In this document: piece after piece, positions 11,713 to 24,785 of the stretch | Layout of the letters: each line of letters begins with the position of its first letter | Numbering within the stretch: position 1 is the first letter of the stretch | Assembly (NCBI RefSeq): GCF_016808095.1 | Contig: NC_068972.1 | Location: 4,663,001-4,727,000 of the forward strand | Source of the DNA: Vigna angularis | Lineage: Eukaryota; Streptophyta; Magnoliopsida; Fabales; Fabaceae | Length of the DNA: 64,000 nt | Reading direction: 5' to 3' | Position numbers and translations under genes: made by a program | The notes under the pieces: generated by a model | The model's database searches: none | What the model was told of the DNA's origin: nothing | What the model saw: only the letters and a program-made list of their open reading frames with translations

Positions 11713-14700
11713 ATGTCCCTCTTTCTCTTTCTCCTTCTCCTTCTCCTCTTCATCCCCATCTCTCTCTCCCAAGCGCCCCCCAGAGGCCTACTCATAAACT
11801 GCGGGGCCCAATCAGAGGCCCAATTCGATGACCGAACATGGCTCCCCGATTGGAGCTTCGTCTCTTCGGGCTCGCCCAAAACCCTCACCTCTCCCGTTCG
11901 CGTCCCCACTCTGCAAACCCTTCGCTCCTTTCCTCGCCAAGTCAAGAAGCACTGCTACAATGTTCCCACGTACCGCGGCGCAAAGTACTTGGTGCGTACC
12001 ACCTACTTCTACGGAGGAGTCAACGGCGTCGATCACCCTTCGCCACCCGTCTTTGACCAGATCCTCGATGGGACCCTCTGGAGCGTGGTCAACACCACTG
12101 GAGATTACGCCAACGGAAACTCCACCTTCTACGAAGGAGTTTTCATGGCCCAGGGGAAGATCATGAACCTCTGCATCGGTTCCAATACTTACACAGATTC
12201 TGACCCGTTTATCTCTTCTTTGGAATTCTTGATTCTCGAGGATTCTCTCTACAATACCACGGACTTCAATAGCTTTGGCCTTGCATTGTTTGCGCGTCAC
12301 AGTTTTGGAAACTCCGGATCACCCATTCGGTTTGTTTATCCTTTTCATTGCCCTCCATGTTCAAACTCAGTGTCTTTTGTAGCTTTGTTCATTTAGTTTT
12401 TTTTTTTTAAAATTAAGTTAATGTTAAGTTTTTGTTTGCTTTTCTCTTTTCTCTACGGTGAAAAAAGAGAGTAACCTTTAAGAGAAGGTTGCAATGCAAC
12501 TTTCAAGGCAGCTAAGGAAGCTTATGGATTAAATTCCGAGTTGAATTTGACTTTTTCTTATGAATTTAATTAGAATTATAATTTAATTTAATGTAATTGT
12601 TTATTATAAAGTTATCCAGTTACAAATGAAAATGATAATTCAGGTAATTTTTTTTATACAGCCGTTTCTTAATTTGATAGTTGAAAGAAATGTACGATAT
12701 CTGATAAATTTAGGAGATTTGGTACAGTTAGTTCATGACGAGAAGTCATTCATCCAAAACTAATTGTACCAAAACCTCTAAATTTATCAGGTAGCATATG
12801 GACTCTCATTAATTAAACTATTTTCATATATAAATAATCACGGATAATGTGTTGGACTCTACGAGTTCCCTTTTTACTATGAAACCATTACCTTCGTGTT
12901 CTTTTTAATTGTTGTTTCCCTGGTCTCTGATGCAGAATGGTGGGTTTTTTTGTTGTTGTTCAGGTATCCTGATGATCAGTTTGACCGTATATGGGTGCCT
13001 TTTGAGCAGAGTAGTTCTGCCATAGCAAGCACTGACAATGTTTCTGTTTATGGTTTTTGGAATCTTCCACCTGCAAAAATATTCGAGACGCACGTAGGAT
13101 CTGAACAATTGGAGTCCTTGGAACTGAGATGGCCTACAGCGCTACTTCCAAGCTCTAAATACTACATCGCACTATACTTTGCTGACAACACTGTTGGATC
13201 AAGAGTTTTTAACATAAGCGTAAATGGTATTACTTATTACCATAATTTGATTGTGATCCCATCAGGCAGTGTTGTATTTGCCAGCCAGTGGCCTCTTTCT
13301 GGTCCTACTACAATAACTTTGACCCCTGATGCAAGTTCAACTCGGGGCCCCTTAATCAATGCTGGTGAAGTTTTTTATCTACTGCCACTTAAAGGAAGAA
13401 CTTCAACTCGAGATGGTATAGCTTTTGATTTCATGTTTTTTTCTTAGCTCTGGGTCATTTCTGAAACAATCTTACGTTTGACATTTATTTCTTCGCCAAC
13501 AAGAAAATACAACTTTCTACGCACAGGATGGAAAATATCTTCGTCCAGTGCCACTGTCTAGCAATATATATCCTAAAGTTTTTTGTGTCACTAATCAAAA
13601 CTGCAAATCTTAAAACGACTTTATATGAACAACGGCAACATATTAAGATACAGTTTTGAGTAAAGTTCTAGAGAAAAGGGATTAGAGGAGTTTTGTTTTG
13701 CACTTTTTTTAAGCGAGAAGGAGAGATAAATTTTTTTAAGAGACGAGTTAAAGAATGATAGAGCTACGAATTTTTTTATGAATGATGGGAATGATTGAAG
13801 ATAAGAATAGGTCAGTATACTGTCACTGTAATAGTATTTTTTTCATTGTCATGCTTGCACCAGCTTAGTAAGAAAGGTTTTGAAATTGGACAAATCTGTA
13901 GTGAGAAGTGTAACGAATGCCATTACTACTCGACAATTACCTCTATTTTAACCCGAGTTCTGTTTTCCTTCTCACATATCAAAGAGAAATTCTCAATGCG
14001 TTTTTCTGGGGGTTGGGGGTTGATGGTAGCAAGCCATTGGCGGCCCAAAAAAAAAAAAACAGGATCTGCTGACTGGTTATTCTTTATTTTAAGTCGCAAC
14101 ATTTTCATCATAGTTGTAGTGCGTTAGTAATGGTAACTTTCTTTTGACAGTTATTGCGTTGGAAAAAGTAAAACAGAGCCTTCGAAATCCACCCCCGGAT
14201 TGGAATGGTGATCCTTGTATGCCTCAGCAGTACTCATGGATTGGCATCACATGTTCTGAAGGACCACGTATCCGTGTAGTGACTTTGTAAGACCAGACTT
14301 GAGTTGTTATAGCACATGGTATCCTGTCCTTTCAGTCCTATTCTGCTGTGTGAATGAATAGCTTACTTATGATTTCCTGTTTTCGTTCAGAAACTTGACA
14401 GGTATGGATCTTTCTGGATCTTTATCGCCCTCTGTTGCCAATATGACAGCCCTGACTAACATGTAGGCTCTTTAAGTTACGCATATCACTTTATGAAATT
14501 TAGTATTTCAAATTTTATGATCAGTAAATCATTGCCTTTCTTTTGCAGCTGGCTTGGGAATAACAGTTTAACGGGGCAAATTCCTGACCTCAGTTCACTA
14601 AAGATGTTAGAAACACTGTAAGTTTATACTTGACGTGTGTGTGTGTATTTTTAAGTATGACATGATAGTTTTTCTTTTTTCATATAATTTATCTCATCAC

Positions 14701-16118
14701 TGGCTGTAGCTAGTCTACCATTTTTCATTTAATGGAAACAAACATATTTTTGCAAGTTATTTTTATCATAAAACAACTCATGTAGTCGTGTTCTATAGCA
14801 ACTTTCACGATCGAAAAATGTTTGAAATCCAAGAAAACTTCAATGTATTCATGGAGCTCAGTATTTGCATATTGTTATTTTATTTCAAGGCACTTGGAAG
14901 ACAATCAATTCAGTGGAGAAATTCCCTCATCCTTAGGGAACATCAGCAGCTTGCAAGAAGTGTAAGTTGTACCCTATTCTAGATTTACCAGAGGTTACAA
15001 GCAAATTGTGTTTTTTTTTTGGCTATTTCAATACCGGAAAATTTTCCCTACAAGCCGCCTCCTTTTTCCAGTTACATTTTGATACCTTCAATTATGTCTA
15101 GAAAATTAAGTCAACTTGTAAAACTATATTGATTATGATCATTATGAGTTTAGTTATATAACTAATCTCTGCTCATTATTTTGTGATGCTTGATTAGATT
15201 GGTAAGAATCAGAACAGACATTTGTTCAAAGCTAATTGAGTTTTGGCTTTGGCCTGATAAATAAACATGCCGAGGAAAAAACAAAGTGAATTTGATGTCT
15301 ATTGAAAAAATAAGAGATTTGATTGTTCAATCCTCGCATACTTTGATTTCGATCAATCTATGAAATTTCACTTGCGAGTAGACTTTACTTATTAATATTT
15401 GTAGACTTTAGTTGCAATTATGCCTGACTACGTCTTTCATGCACCTCTAGCTATCATTGCAATTAGAAATTATATTTACAACTCATGTCCTGGAGAATTT
15501 AAAAGATTTATTTCACTACAATTATTTTCTGTCTACACTGTGCCACTCCAATTTTACCATCCCTGGCCCCCCAGGCACCTCGTCAAATTACAACTTTTTG
15601 CTTTCTTGTTGGAAAATTTTTTATTTCTCATGATCGAATGCCAAAGTTAGCACGAGGATAACTTGGAGTGAGGGAATGATTACCAAGCAATACTGTAGTG
15701 TCCTTTTAAATAAAATAGGATTTTCTATAGTGACACAAACTTAGTAGTATCGCTCATGTACTTGGTATTTGTAAATTATGTATCTTTGAATTCTGGCTGT
15801 CATTCCTTCTTAAGATCTGCGAGTTATTCTTCAATTCCATTACTTGTCCCTATAATTGTCTTCTTTTCCATATTTGTTTTATGTCAACTGATGATTGCCC
15901 CCCCGTCCCCCATTTTGTTGCAGATTTTTACAGAACAACAATTTGACTGGTCCAATTCCAGCAAATCTCATTAGAAAACCAGGACTGGATGTCAGGTAAG
16001 TAAAGACCTATCTCTTATTATTGTCAGCATCAACCACAGTTGTTGTTTTACTGACATGCGCTTATTTATTACCAACAGAACTTCTGGAAATAATTTCTTA
16101 TCCCCCCCGGCATCTTGA
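11713..16118 (+). CDS. Secreted malectin-like plus LRR protein, kinase-less (At1g25570/RLP4-like)
   Basis: Eight exons: 11713-12329, 12964-13415, 14151-14286, 14391-14462, 14549-14617, 14890-14961, 15924-15995, 16079-16118. All have GT-AG borders and matching phases; product 509 residues. Residues 1-20 form a signal peptide (leucine-rich core ending before QAPPRG). A malectin-like di-glucose-binding region follows to about residue 350 (LLINCGA, DDRTWLPD, YRGAKYLVRTTYFYGG, FNISVNG). After a linker with WNGDPC and a C-terminal Cys of an LRR cap come about four leucine-rich repeats (LGNNSLTGQIPDL, LEDNQFSGEIPSSLG, LQNNNLTGPIPANL). The protein then ends at SPPAS. No membrane segment or kinase domain is seen after the repeats, so it should be an apoplastic wall-associated protein, unlike the related malectin-LRR receptor kinases. 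Ligand unknown. Short, equally sized exons 4-7 each carry one LRR, as is typical. Confidence 0.87.
12680..12810. repeat. MITE-like inverted repeat in intron 1 of the malectin/LRR gene
   Basis: The arm CTGATAAATTTAG at about 12702, followed by GAGATTTGGTACAGTTAGTT, is repeated in reverse complement at 12759-12792 (complement reads CTGATAAATTTAGAGGTTTTGGTAC). Arms of about 34 nt are separated by some 20 nt. Weaker similarity extends outward on both sides. No certain target duplication was seen. Confidence 0.6.
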
Positions 16119-18218
16119 GTGATTTTATTTCCTTCCAATGTAAAGATGAAGACTATTCTGTTTTTTCAAGAAATTTTTATTCTTTTACATCTTAAGAAGA
16201 GTATTCTGATTCTATGGTGGAAGTTCTTCTTTGTCAACTCATCAACCGAAGATCAAACTTCATCTCAGCCTTCCCTTGCTGGAAGACATACGGGTTTCTT
16301 GTATTAACTTGGAGTGTACTTTCAGATTGGTCAGTCGTTTGACTCAGTTCCTTTCAAAATGGATCTTATTTGAAATTGTATCATACAAATCCTTGTATAG
16401 TAATTATTCATTAGTTTATTGAAAATTTTGGTTTGTTTTTTCTTGTTTTTTCATAACTTGCTTTGTCTATTTTCATACTTCTGTGATTTGTATCATGTTC
16501 TGATATTAGAGTAATTACCGTGTCTTGTATTTTTACATGACATAAAAGCAGTTGTTCGTGCATATTATGCCCGTTTTTTTTTTATTTCTTTATATTTTGT
16601 GGGTATGAGCATAATTTTTTGTTTATCGATTTCTACCCAAAGTGAGATTTGAATCTTAACATTTATCTTATGGCCTGTTTACTCGAACATATAATCATAA
16701 AATAATAAAAAGATGATGCTTGAGAATTTGGTACGAAAAAAGTGACGGAAAGATTTTGTTTCCCCTTGAATGATAATGAGGGAGAAATCACTTTAAACTT
16801 ACTTTCACATTATAAGAATGATAGGAGGTAAAATAACTTTTGTATTCCCAAATTAACTTTTTGTTTTCACGTTTCAACCTTTACTTTATGTATGGCCCAT
16901 GCGAAATTGGAAACCCCATTTTTACTTATTTCGGTTGAGGTAGCTTCATAAGTTAAGCTTGGCTTTCATTTAGAATTTTACAAATTCAGTTTGTGAATCC
17001 AAACACTTCATTGAATTTCAAAGATGTGTTTTCGGTGGTCTTCTTTTTAAAAAGTTATATGTTTATTTCATACATTTTATTTAAAATATAGTATCCAATT
17101 AAGACATATGCTGTATAAAATAAATGTTTTTTTAAACTAAGCTTTATAACCAATAATTTTTAATATATATTAAAAATTAGTCACAGAGAGAATGAGAGTC
17201 TTGTTCTGTAAATTGTATATTTGAATTTGTATAGTTGTAGATATTCACATTAATCCAAGTACATGTTTGTTGCATCATCTAAAATTATACCAAAATACTA
17301 GACAATATGATTTTAGATAAATAATGTTACATTAAAAAAATTGATTATACAACTTAATTTTTAGTTGAAATTAAAATTTTAAGTAGTTTTAGTTAAATAG
17401 TATAGTATTTGTACTACTGGCAAATTATTAAAATAAAAAAAATAAACATATTTAATCGTATTCAAAACAAAGTTTAGAAAATCATATTTATTAAAAATCA
17501 ATTTTACACAGACTTATAAAAAAATAATCACACCCTTATTCAGCAGAATCTAAATTAGTTGAATATCAATCGTGTGGTATGATTTTGAGCCCAAAATGAG
17601 ACAATGAAGGCGTAATCGCCTTCTTTTTTGTGGAACTTGGTTGGGTTCCAGTACCATTACTGCAATTCAGTGTTCCTAGTATTCAAAAGATTATTGTTTA
17701 ATCTGCTTCTGAAGTAGAATTTCTGACACATGTCCCTCAAGGAATTCAAATATTGCTGAACGTGGTGTGAATCTTTAGAAGCGAACACTGATATTTCTCT
17801 TTCTCTTTATTTTTATTTAGAAAAATGTATTATTTTAGCAGTGCATAATAATTGCTTGCGTTGATCGATCGATGAGATGTATGTGGCTGACAGGTGCCCA
17901 TGTGGGACTCGCAAGTTCAGGAACCCTGCATCTTACTGCATCTCACTGCAACTCACTGTCTCGTTACTCTTCATCTATCAAAACTAACGATGCCATTGCC
18001 AACCCAGGCCAAAATAATGCACAATCCAATGATTATACAAGTCAGAATTTACATTGTAATTTCTCAGATCCACCCAAATTAACACCTAATCTACCATGGC
18101 AACATGATTTGTTGGAACAAATATAAGAAATAACCAAAACCAAAACCAAAACAAACTTATTCCGAAGGATAAAACTAAACAAATAAACATAGGCATGGTG
18201 GCATGCAACATCTTTGGT
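16119..18218. other. Convergent intergenic region between the malectin/LRR and DUF1645 genes
   Basis: Contains the 3' ends of both neighbours. The remainder is AT-rich with no recognisable exon. The small ORFs at 17872-18126 and 17894-18082 overlap in different frames, lack any motif, and lie where the 3' UTR of the DUF1645 gene is expected. Confidence 0.6.
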
Positions 18219-18977
18219 TTACCTCTCTAATTTTCCTTTCTTAAGTGGGAAAAGAGGGGGCAAGGCACTGCTTTTCACCTGTGTGCAAATTGGCACGTTA
18301 ATCATTGGTCTAATTCTAATAGTAGCTGACCTTGTTCTCTCCAACCCTTTCTTTACCCTCTTCACTTGCTGCTCTTTGTTGTTATTCCTTGACCCTTCTT
18401 TCCCTTCTTTCGCAGCTACATCACCCAGTGAGCTTGCAGAAGAGGAAGAAGACGAGGAAGAAGAAGAGGGTGACAAAGAAGAAGCACGTTGCTTCTTCAA
18501 CCTCAACAACTCTTTCCAAAGAACGGTGCACTTTGGTGGCCTTGGAGATGGGTCATCATCTACAAACCAATTTACTCTACTACTATTACTACTACTATCT
18601 TCTTTGTTGTTGCTCACCACTGCCTCCTCTTCTAATTCCTCTTCCTCCTCTTCCTCTCCCTCCTTGGTTTTGAGACTGATCTTGCTGAGCTTCTCTAGGT
18701 GCTGCATCTGCCAAAAGGGTAGGAGCTTCCCTTCAAAGAAAAGCTCATCAGCAGTTAACACTGTGTTGCTGTTGCTCATGTTGTTTGAAAGGAACTCAAA
18801 CTCAGCAGCATTCCTTGCTCTCTCACGTTCCTTCTCTTGATCTTTCTCATACTCAGCGTTTGGACTGATGGAGATGAAGTTGTTCTCATCTAAGAACTCT
18901 GCTGAGAAAGATATTCTAGGACTTGAAGGTGCATCACTAGATCTGGGGTTGCCCTCAATAGGTTCAAGGGAAACCAT
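18219..18977 (-). CDS. DUF1645 family protein
   Basis: Single exon, 252 residues, starting at MVSLEPIEGN. The frame is open further upstream to 19031, but only from a TTG codon, so the ATG at 18977 is preferred. The diagnostic region is FEF at 60-62, then TVLTADELFFEGKLLP at 72-87, matching the conserved core of plant DUF1645 proteins. An acidic run lies at 107-118, a conserved TVLWKELLRLKKQR block at 151-164, and a homopolymeric serine run at 169-180. The C-terminus is basic (KKGLERTRSATIRIRP). Members are small plant-specific proteins, some reported in stress responses or named calmodulin-binding; the molecular function is not established. No signal peptide or membrane segment. Confidence 0.85.
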   Translation of the reverse strand: MVSLEPIEGNPRSSDAPSSPRISFSAEFLDENNFISISPNAEYEKDQEKERERARNAAEFEFLSNNMSNSNTVLTADELFFEGKLLPFWQMQHLEKLSKISLKTKEGEEEEEEELEEEAVVSNNKEDSSSNSSRVNWFVDDDPSPRPPKCTVLWKELLRLKKQRASSLSPSSSSSSSSSSASSLGDVAAKEGKEGSRNNNKEQQVKRVKKGLERTRSATIRIRPMINVPICTQVKSSALPPLFPLKKGKLER

Positions 18978-19031
18978 AGTTCTCTTTTGGAGGGTACGGA
19001 GAGATGAGATTGTATGTGGAGTTGTTGGCAA

Positions 19032-22000
19032 CTGAGGTGTGTGCGCTTAGGCTCTACTCTAGCATATGCATGAGAATTGTGATTTTTAAAGGGGGAGAAG
19101 AGTGCTTTAATTTTGCTTTTCATTTTTAATCTCTCTTCTTTTAACTGTCAGGACGGTGAGATTATAATAATCAAATGGTCTGGTAAACCCGAAACAAGTG
19201 ATTTAAGGTTCTGTTTAGAATATAGGGACAGCACATGGACGCCTTGGGAAGTAAAAGACAAAAGCTTTTCATTGGCAATTCTTTGCATGCAAGCCTCAAC
19301 CCCCGTGTCTGCATGCTTTAATATTTTTCTGAAAATATGTGTATGTGTGAGTGGTTTAATCACTTTTTACCATTTTACTTTCCCATTCCATTGGTAGAGG
19401 GAAAGGAGTACATATCTTTCAATGGAGGGTGTTATGCTACGCTGTCAAGTATCATAATTTTATTTTGGTGCTGCTGTGCTCTTTAATCTGCTTAAATAAA
19501 ATAATGCTCGACTTGCACACTCCTAAATAGATTTGGTGTGGTCAATGTCACTTGAAAGTTCAAATAGATCAAGCAAGAAGATATTGGTGGGGTTAGAAGT
19601 TGGACAAGAAGTCTAAAATTCAAATGCTTGAAATTTCAAAGATGTTAGTTTGGCATAAGAGATGTTTCAAACATTGGATTCCCTTAACTGCTAAAAGATT
19701 AAAAAAAAAGAAGCGAATTAGCTCAGAAAATAAAATGACAACTCCATGTGATTACATGAATGAATATGGTAAACATTTAGAAGTGAAGATATGTAGGCCT
19801 TTTTCTTTTAGATTATTTAGTAATGGTTTGTGCAGTACAGAAGATGATACAGAAAAGACAGAAGGGGATGAAATTATTTGAAGTTATATTAAGGCTTGAC
19901 AAATAAGCTTAAGGATCCTGATGACACATATATTAGAATTAAAGTGCTTGGTCAAAGAAAGATAGGATTGTTATTTTGACTCCACCTGCATGCAGGGACT
20001 TAACATGGAGGAGTCCCAAGCATGTGGGCACATGAGAGTAGTTTCTGAGCATGTGACAACTGGGGTTAAAGATTGAAGAGATATGAAGGAAATGACCAAG
20101 TTGCCCTCCAAATAAGTTGGTCACAGCTGGTTGAGTTTGTTATTTTTTGAATGTACAGATGAGTTTATTGTCCTAAGAAGAGGAAATCAAGAGTTGAGCT
20201 CTTGAAAAAGCTTCCATTAAGATTTGGTGAGGCTCTAATTAATTCCTGACAGCTAATGAACATTGGGGTAAATCTTTCAATTATTACACATTGGCTTCTT
20301 TTGTTTATAAGTACATTATCCTTGGGCATTCTGTGGTCCTGCCGTGGACTATTATTGAAGTGATCGACAATAATGTTAAGTGACAGCAGTGTCAAAAAAT
20401 ACAAAATACTTAAACATGTGATTTCTCATTAATTTAAACTGCTAATTATGCAGATCCTTACCCAAAGCAGAGACTTGTGCAAAATTCAAGGACAATTAAT
20501 ACTTCACCTTTTCTAACAAGTCCACATCGTGAGATTTCACATTTCACCAATTAGTGCATGGCTTTGGATTGTTCTAACATTTAATGTTCAAAGCATTTTA
20601 TCCATAAATCGAGAGCAACATGCCATGTTTTCAAGCTCCTCGAGTGATTATCCTCAACAACTGAACTCCCACTACATATATATGTGCTTTACAGTTCAAG
20701 TTTCTTTGTAGTGCCAGCAATTTCTTTATCTCCTTCTACAGTTCTGCAGAAAGACCAAGAAGGGAAGGAAGACCCTCTAGCCATCAACTGTAAAGATCAC
20801 TGCTTCTCGGCACCTTGACCTGTACCATTCAAGTGGGGCCCTTCAGAATTGATGCATGTACTATCCAACTTCGCCAGTAACAGACAAGAGTAAAGAGTTA
20901 TGTAACAAGAACTTAGTAGTAGTACCTTCCAATTCAGCATATATGGGATAGCCAGGCATGTGTTGCTTTGAGAGAAAGAGGGGCCACATGCTTGTCTTGT
21001 TGGTGTGGATTTAACATGAAGAGCCTCAAAGTGAAACTAAAACTCGTTGCACCGTGCACGTTTCAAGAGGAAAAACATCTACACTTTATACAGATTGACC
21101 ACAAACATGGACACATACAGATTCCATGATTCCGAACTATGCAACAACTCCTACTGAAAAAAAGGAGATTCGCTGAAAACACAAACACGTAATGATTCTA
21201 AACCATATAATAATTTCTAGAAACATGACACGTAATGATTTTAAACTATATAATAAGAAAAAACCAATGATACACAAGCCAATGTGACTACACTGTTCTA
21301 TGAGAAAGGGACCTTAGACCAATAAGACCATTCTATTAATTTAAAGAGGATTCATGTCAATCACAGCTGTTATGAATAAAAGAGTAAAGAAATGAAGTAA
21401 TGTTTCGATTTGACTACGACCCAAGTTCTTGAGCTCGTAATAAACTGAGCTGGATGTTGTCTAGGACTGACATTAGGTGGGTTTAATAATGTTGTTTGCT
21501 TTAATTAAAAGCGAAAATATAACCTTACTTTCTTAGCACAAGCTTAGTTATTTCTTTTAATAAGTTCAAATTAAGTGCTCCTCTCTCTCATGTATATGTT
21601 TGATTAATCAGTCACTGGTGTAGGCTATGAATATGCATAACTTCCTTTTTTGCCCTTCAGAAACACGAGCAGAAAATGATTGGTCTGTACTGTTGTTGTC
21701 GTGGGTGAAACAAGTGGAACAAGGAAAGGAAAAATGAGATAAAATGGAGCATAAAAAGAATATTTAGTTGAAGACAGAGTTTCGTAATTTTTGAAATAAA
21801 TAAGGATAGGTGATGATTAAAATGTTTTTATTTAAGAACACGCAACTTGATTTGTACAAGTTGAGGTTATTGACTATGGAGGAGTTAGGCTTGTTTGTTA
21901 GGAGTGTGTCACGTATCATACCACACCTTTCAATACTAATTCAAACCAACAAGAAGAGTCCTCGGGACAACAAATTAGGACTACCTATTCACTCATAACC

Positions 22001-22649
22001 TTTATACTTTTTATAAATATTTTATTTTTGGTATACTTCACCTCTTCTTTTTCTGCAAGCCCTCCAGTGTAAAACAATTTTTTTAGAACTCCTAAAAACA
22101 CTTATTTTTTTAATATTGTTAATTTTTATTGTACTGTGAATGATATTTAATGAGCTTACTCTTTTTCTCAATAAATCATAATTTTCTTTAAGAAAAAAAT
22201 TTGGTTAGTTATCTTAATTCTCTTACTAATTAATTATGATTTATATCTTCTTATTTTCTTTCTCAATCAATGAAGCAATTAATTTGACATATTAGTCAAT
22301 ACTTATTAATTTATTTTTATATCTTTTGTGTTTGTGTTGTGCACGTGTTTCATCTATTTTACAAATGGTTAAAGGAATGGTTGGCATTTCTCCATTCTGT
22401 CATATAAGATAAAAGGATAAAATCTAAAAATTAAAATTTGTTATATTGTTATTCACTTAATTGTACCTTAAGTTGATTTATATCTTATTTGTCTTCTCTA
22501 TTAAAAAAATGTTAATTTGTCTAATACTATGACAGTTTTTCATTGTATAAATAAGTTATATATATATTATTGAGTTTATATTTTAAATCCGAACGTTAAT
22601 GATTTTCAAATTAACTTTTTTTAATTATTTTATTAAAGATTAATCTGAA

Positions 22650-22695
<46 letters not shown>

Positions 22696-24776
22696 AAGTT
22701 GAAATTTAGAAATTAAATTTAAACGTTTACTAAAGAAAAAAAAATCGAGACTTTAAAATACTACGAGTTGAGTTTATTTTGTTTACAACCAAAACTAGGT
22801 TTTATTAATAAAAATATTGATAATGAAATTTTAATTTTTTTTTAAGAATCATTTATAATTAATTAAGTTTGTACATTATAGATAAAACAATTCAAAATTT
22901 GAACCATTTAAAATATATGAAAAAAAATTATTTTTATTTAATGATAAAAAATTAAGGTCACTTAATTGTATACTTTAAAAAAAATGCTTAAAACTTAGAA
23001 AATCTTTGAAACATGATAATTTATTAAATCTTAATAGATTGTATTTATTTTCAAAAATAAAGATCTTAAAGAAAATTATAAAATTGAAAAATAATTAACT
23101 AATTGACATTTTTAATTATATAAAAAGAATATATTGCATTTTAAATGCATATATAACTTATGGAATAATATTAACTATTTCACAATTAAATTGAAATGAG
23201 TTTTTCAAAGATAAAGATAATAAAACTTATTGACATCAACAATGTCACAAAACAATTAAATAAATTGCCTTTATTATCTATTGAAAAAATATATTATATA
23301 AAATTAATTATAAAAATTGAATAGATAAATTTTAAATAAAGTTATGATAAATTTTAACATGAATTATTTTATTATTAAATAAAAATATGCAATTTGTAAG
23401 TTTATTTTACCTTTCCAAACTCCTGAGCCACTCTTGCTTTGAGGGTCCAACATATTCATTTCACGTTATACATTATATATTCATCTTTACCAATAAGAAA
23501 ACATTACATTAATAAATAAGTGGAGAATTTGAAGATCAAATAACATAAAAAATATTTAGCAGAAGGATTAGGGAAAGAAGATATTGATTTAGTTAATGAA
23601 TATAGTTTTGGTAATGAAGAAAAATAAAAATAAATTGTGAGTGTATATGTAATTGTAACTGATTATACAAAAGGAATACTTGTATGATAAACAAAATAGA
23701 ACTGAAGAAGAAAAATATATGAATATTTAGCTGAAATAAATAATATGTTATTAGATGTGGAAGAATATAAAGCTCAAAAAATACTAATAATTTTTTAAGT
23801 TAACATTTTGCTAAAATATTAAAGAATGCTAAAAAAGAAAAATAACCGTAAACAACTTAGAAAAATAAGTGAAACTTTAAAAATAACATATAAGGGAAAT
23901 AAAAGCTGAGTCAACTAAACTGAAAGAAAATTTTATAATAAAACTGCTACACCTAGACAAAATGAAGATGAAGTAGTAATAAGACTTTACGAAAACTGTT
24001 TACAGACAATAATTCTAATATAAAGATAGAATAGAAATCATGAAGGGCCAGTGTTAGTAACGAGGAAAAATGTTACAGAAACAATGTTATACTAACTAAA
24101 GACAAAAACCAATAAATAATACTTGGAACCCCTTATTAACAAAAATATATCATCTTCAAATTTTGGATCAGTGAATTAAAGTCAGAGATATTTTATTTTA
24201 ATTTGTAAAACCTATAAAACAAAAAGGAAATCCGAAATATAAAAGATGTAGAAGAAATTTACTTTATAAATAAAATTGCCAAAAACTAAGTCAGAAGCAA
24301 ATTTTAAAATAATAGATTCTTTATAAAAGGATAATTAAATAAATAAGAAAACATTGAAGCTATAAATGACTAGAAGAGATATTTGAACAAGAAGTGTGTA
24401 ATGATTTAATTGTGTAATCTAAGATACAAAAATAACATAAAATTTCGACCATAATCTCATGATAAATGGTTTATGGATTGATTGTACATATTCTCTTCTT
24501 ATGAGATCGAGTTTATTGATAAAAGCATGGACAAAATTTTACTGCCAACAACACCAAATCAAGAATTTCGTGAAAATAATAATTTATATAAACAATTGTT
24601 TTTGATAGAATCTCAGTCAAATGAAATAAGGTAAAATTTACTATTTTTTTATGAAAGATTTATAGAAAATTGGGAGAAATGATTGAGAGGACAAACAAAG
24701 TGGGGTTTAAAATAGTAATGTTTATACTTTATAGGAAAAGAAAAAATACAGGTTATGTTGACAATAAAAGTAGGAA
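19032..24776. other. Intergenic region, left part
   Basis: Promoter side of the DUF1645 gene, then AT-rich DNA. ORFs at 19600-19881, 20165-20404 and 20529-20711 have no recognisable motif. A tandem duplication of about 48 bp (ACACGTAATGATT...ATATAATAA) lies near 21185-21255. An (AT)n tract lies at 22654-22691. Nothing else recognised. Confidence 0.6.
22654..22691. repeat. (AT)n microsatellite
   Basis: About 19 uninterrupted AT dinucleotides in intergenic DNA. Confidence 0.95.
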
Positions 24777-24785
24777 TAAAAGTAA

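Noticed and set aside
11812..12300. 162-codon ORF on the minus strand and overlapping plus-frame ORFs over malectin exon 1
   Set aside because: Shadows of a GC-richer coding exon; no independent motif.
18978..19031. Longer DUF1645 start at 19031
   Set aside because: The codon there is TTG, not ATG; the first ATG in frame is at 18977.
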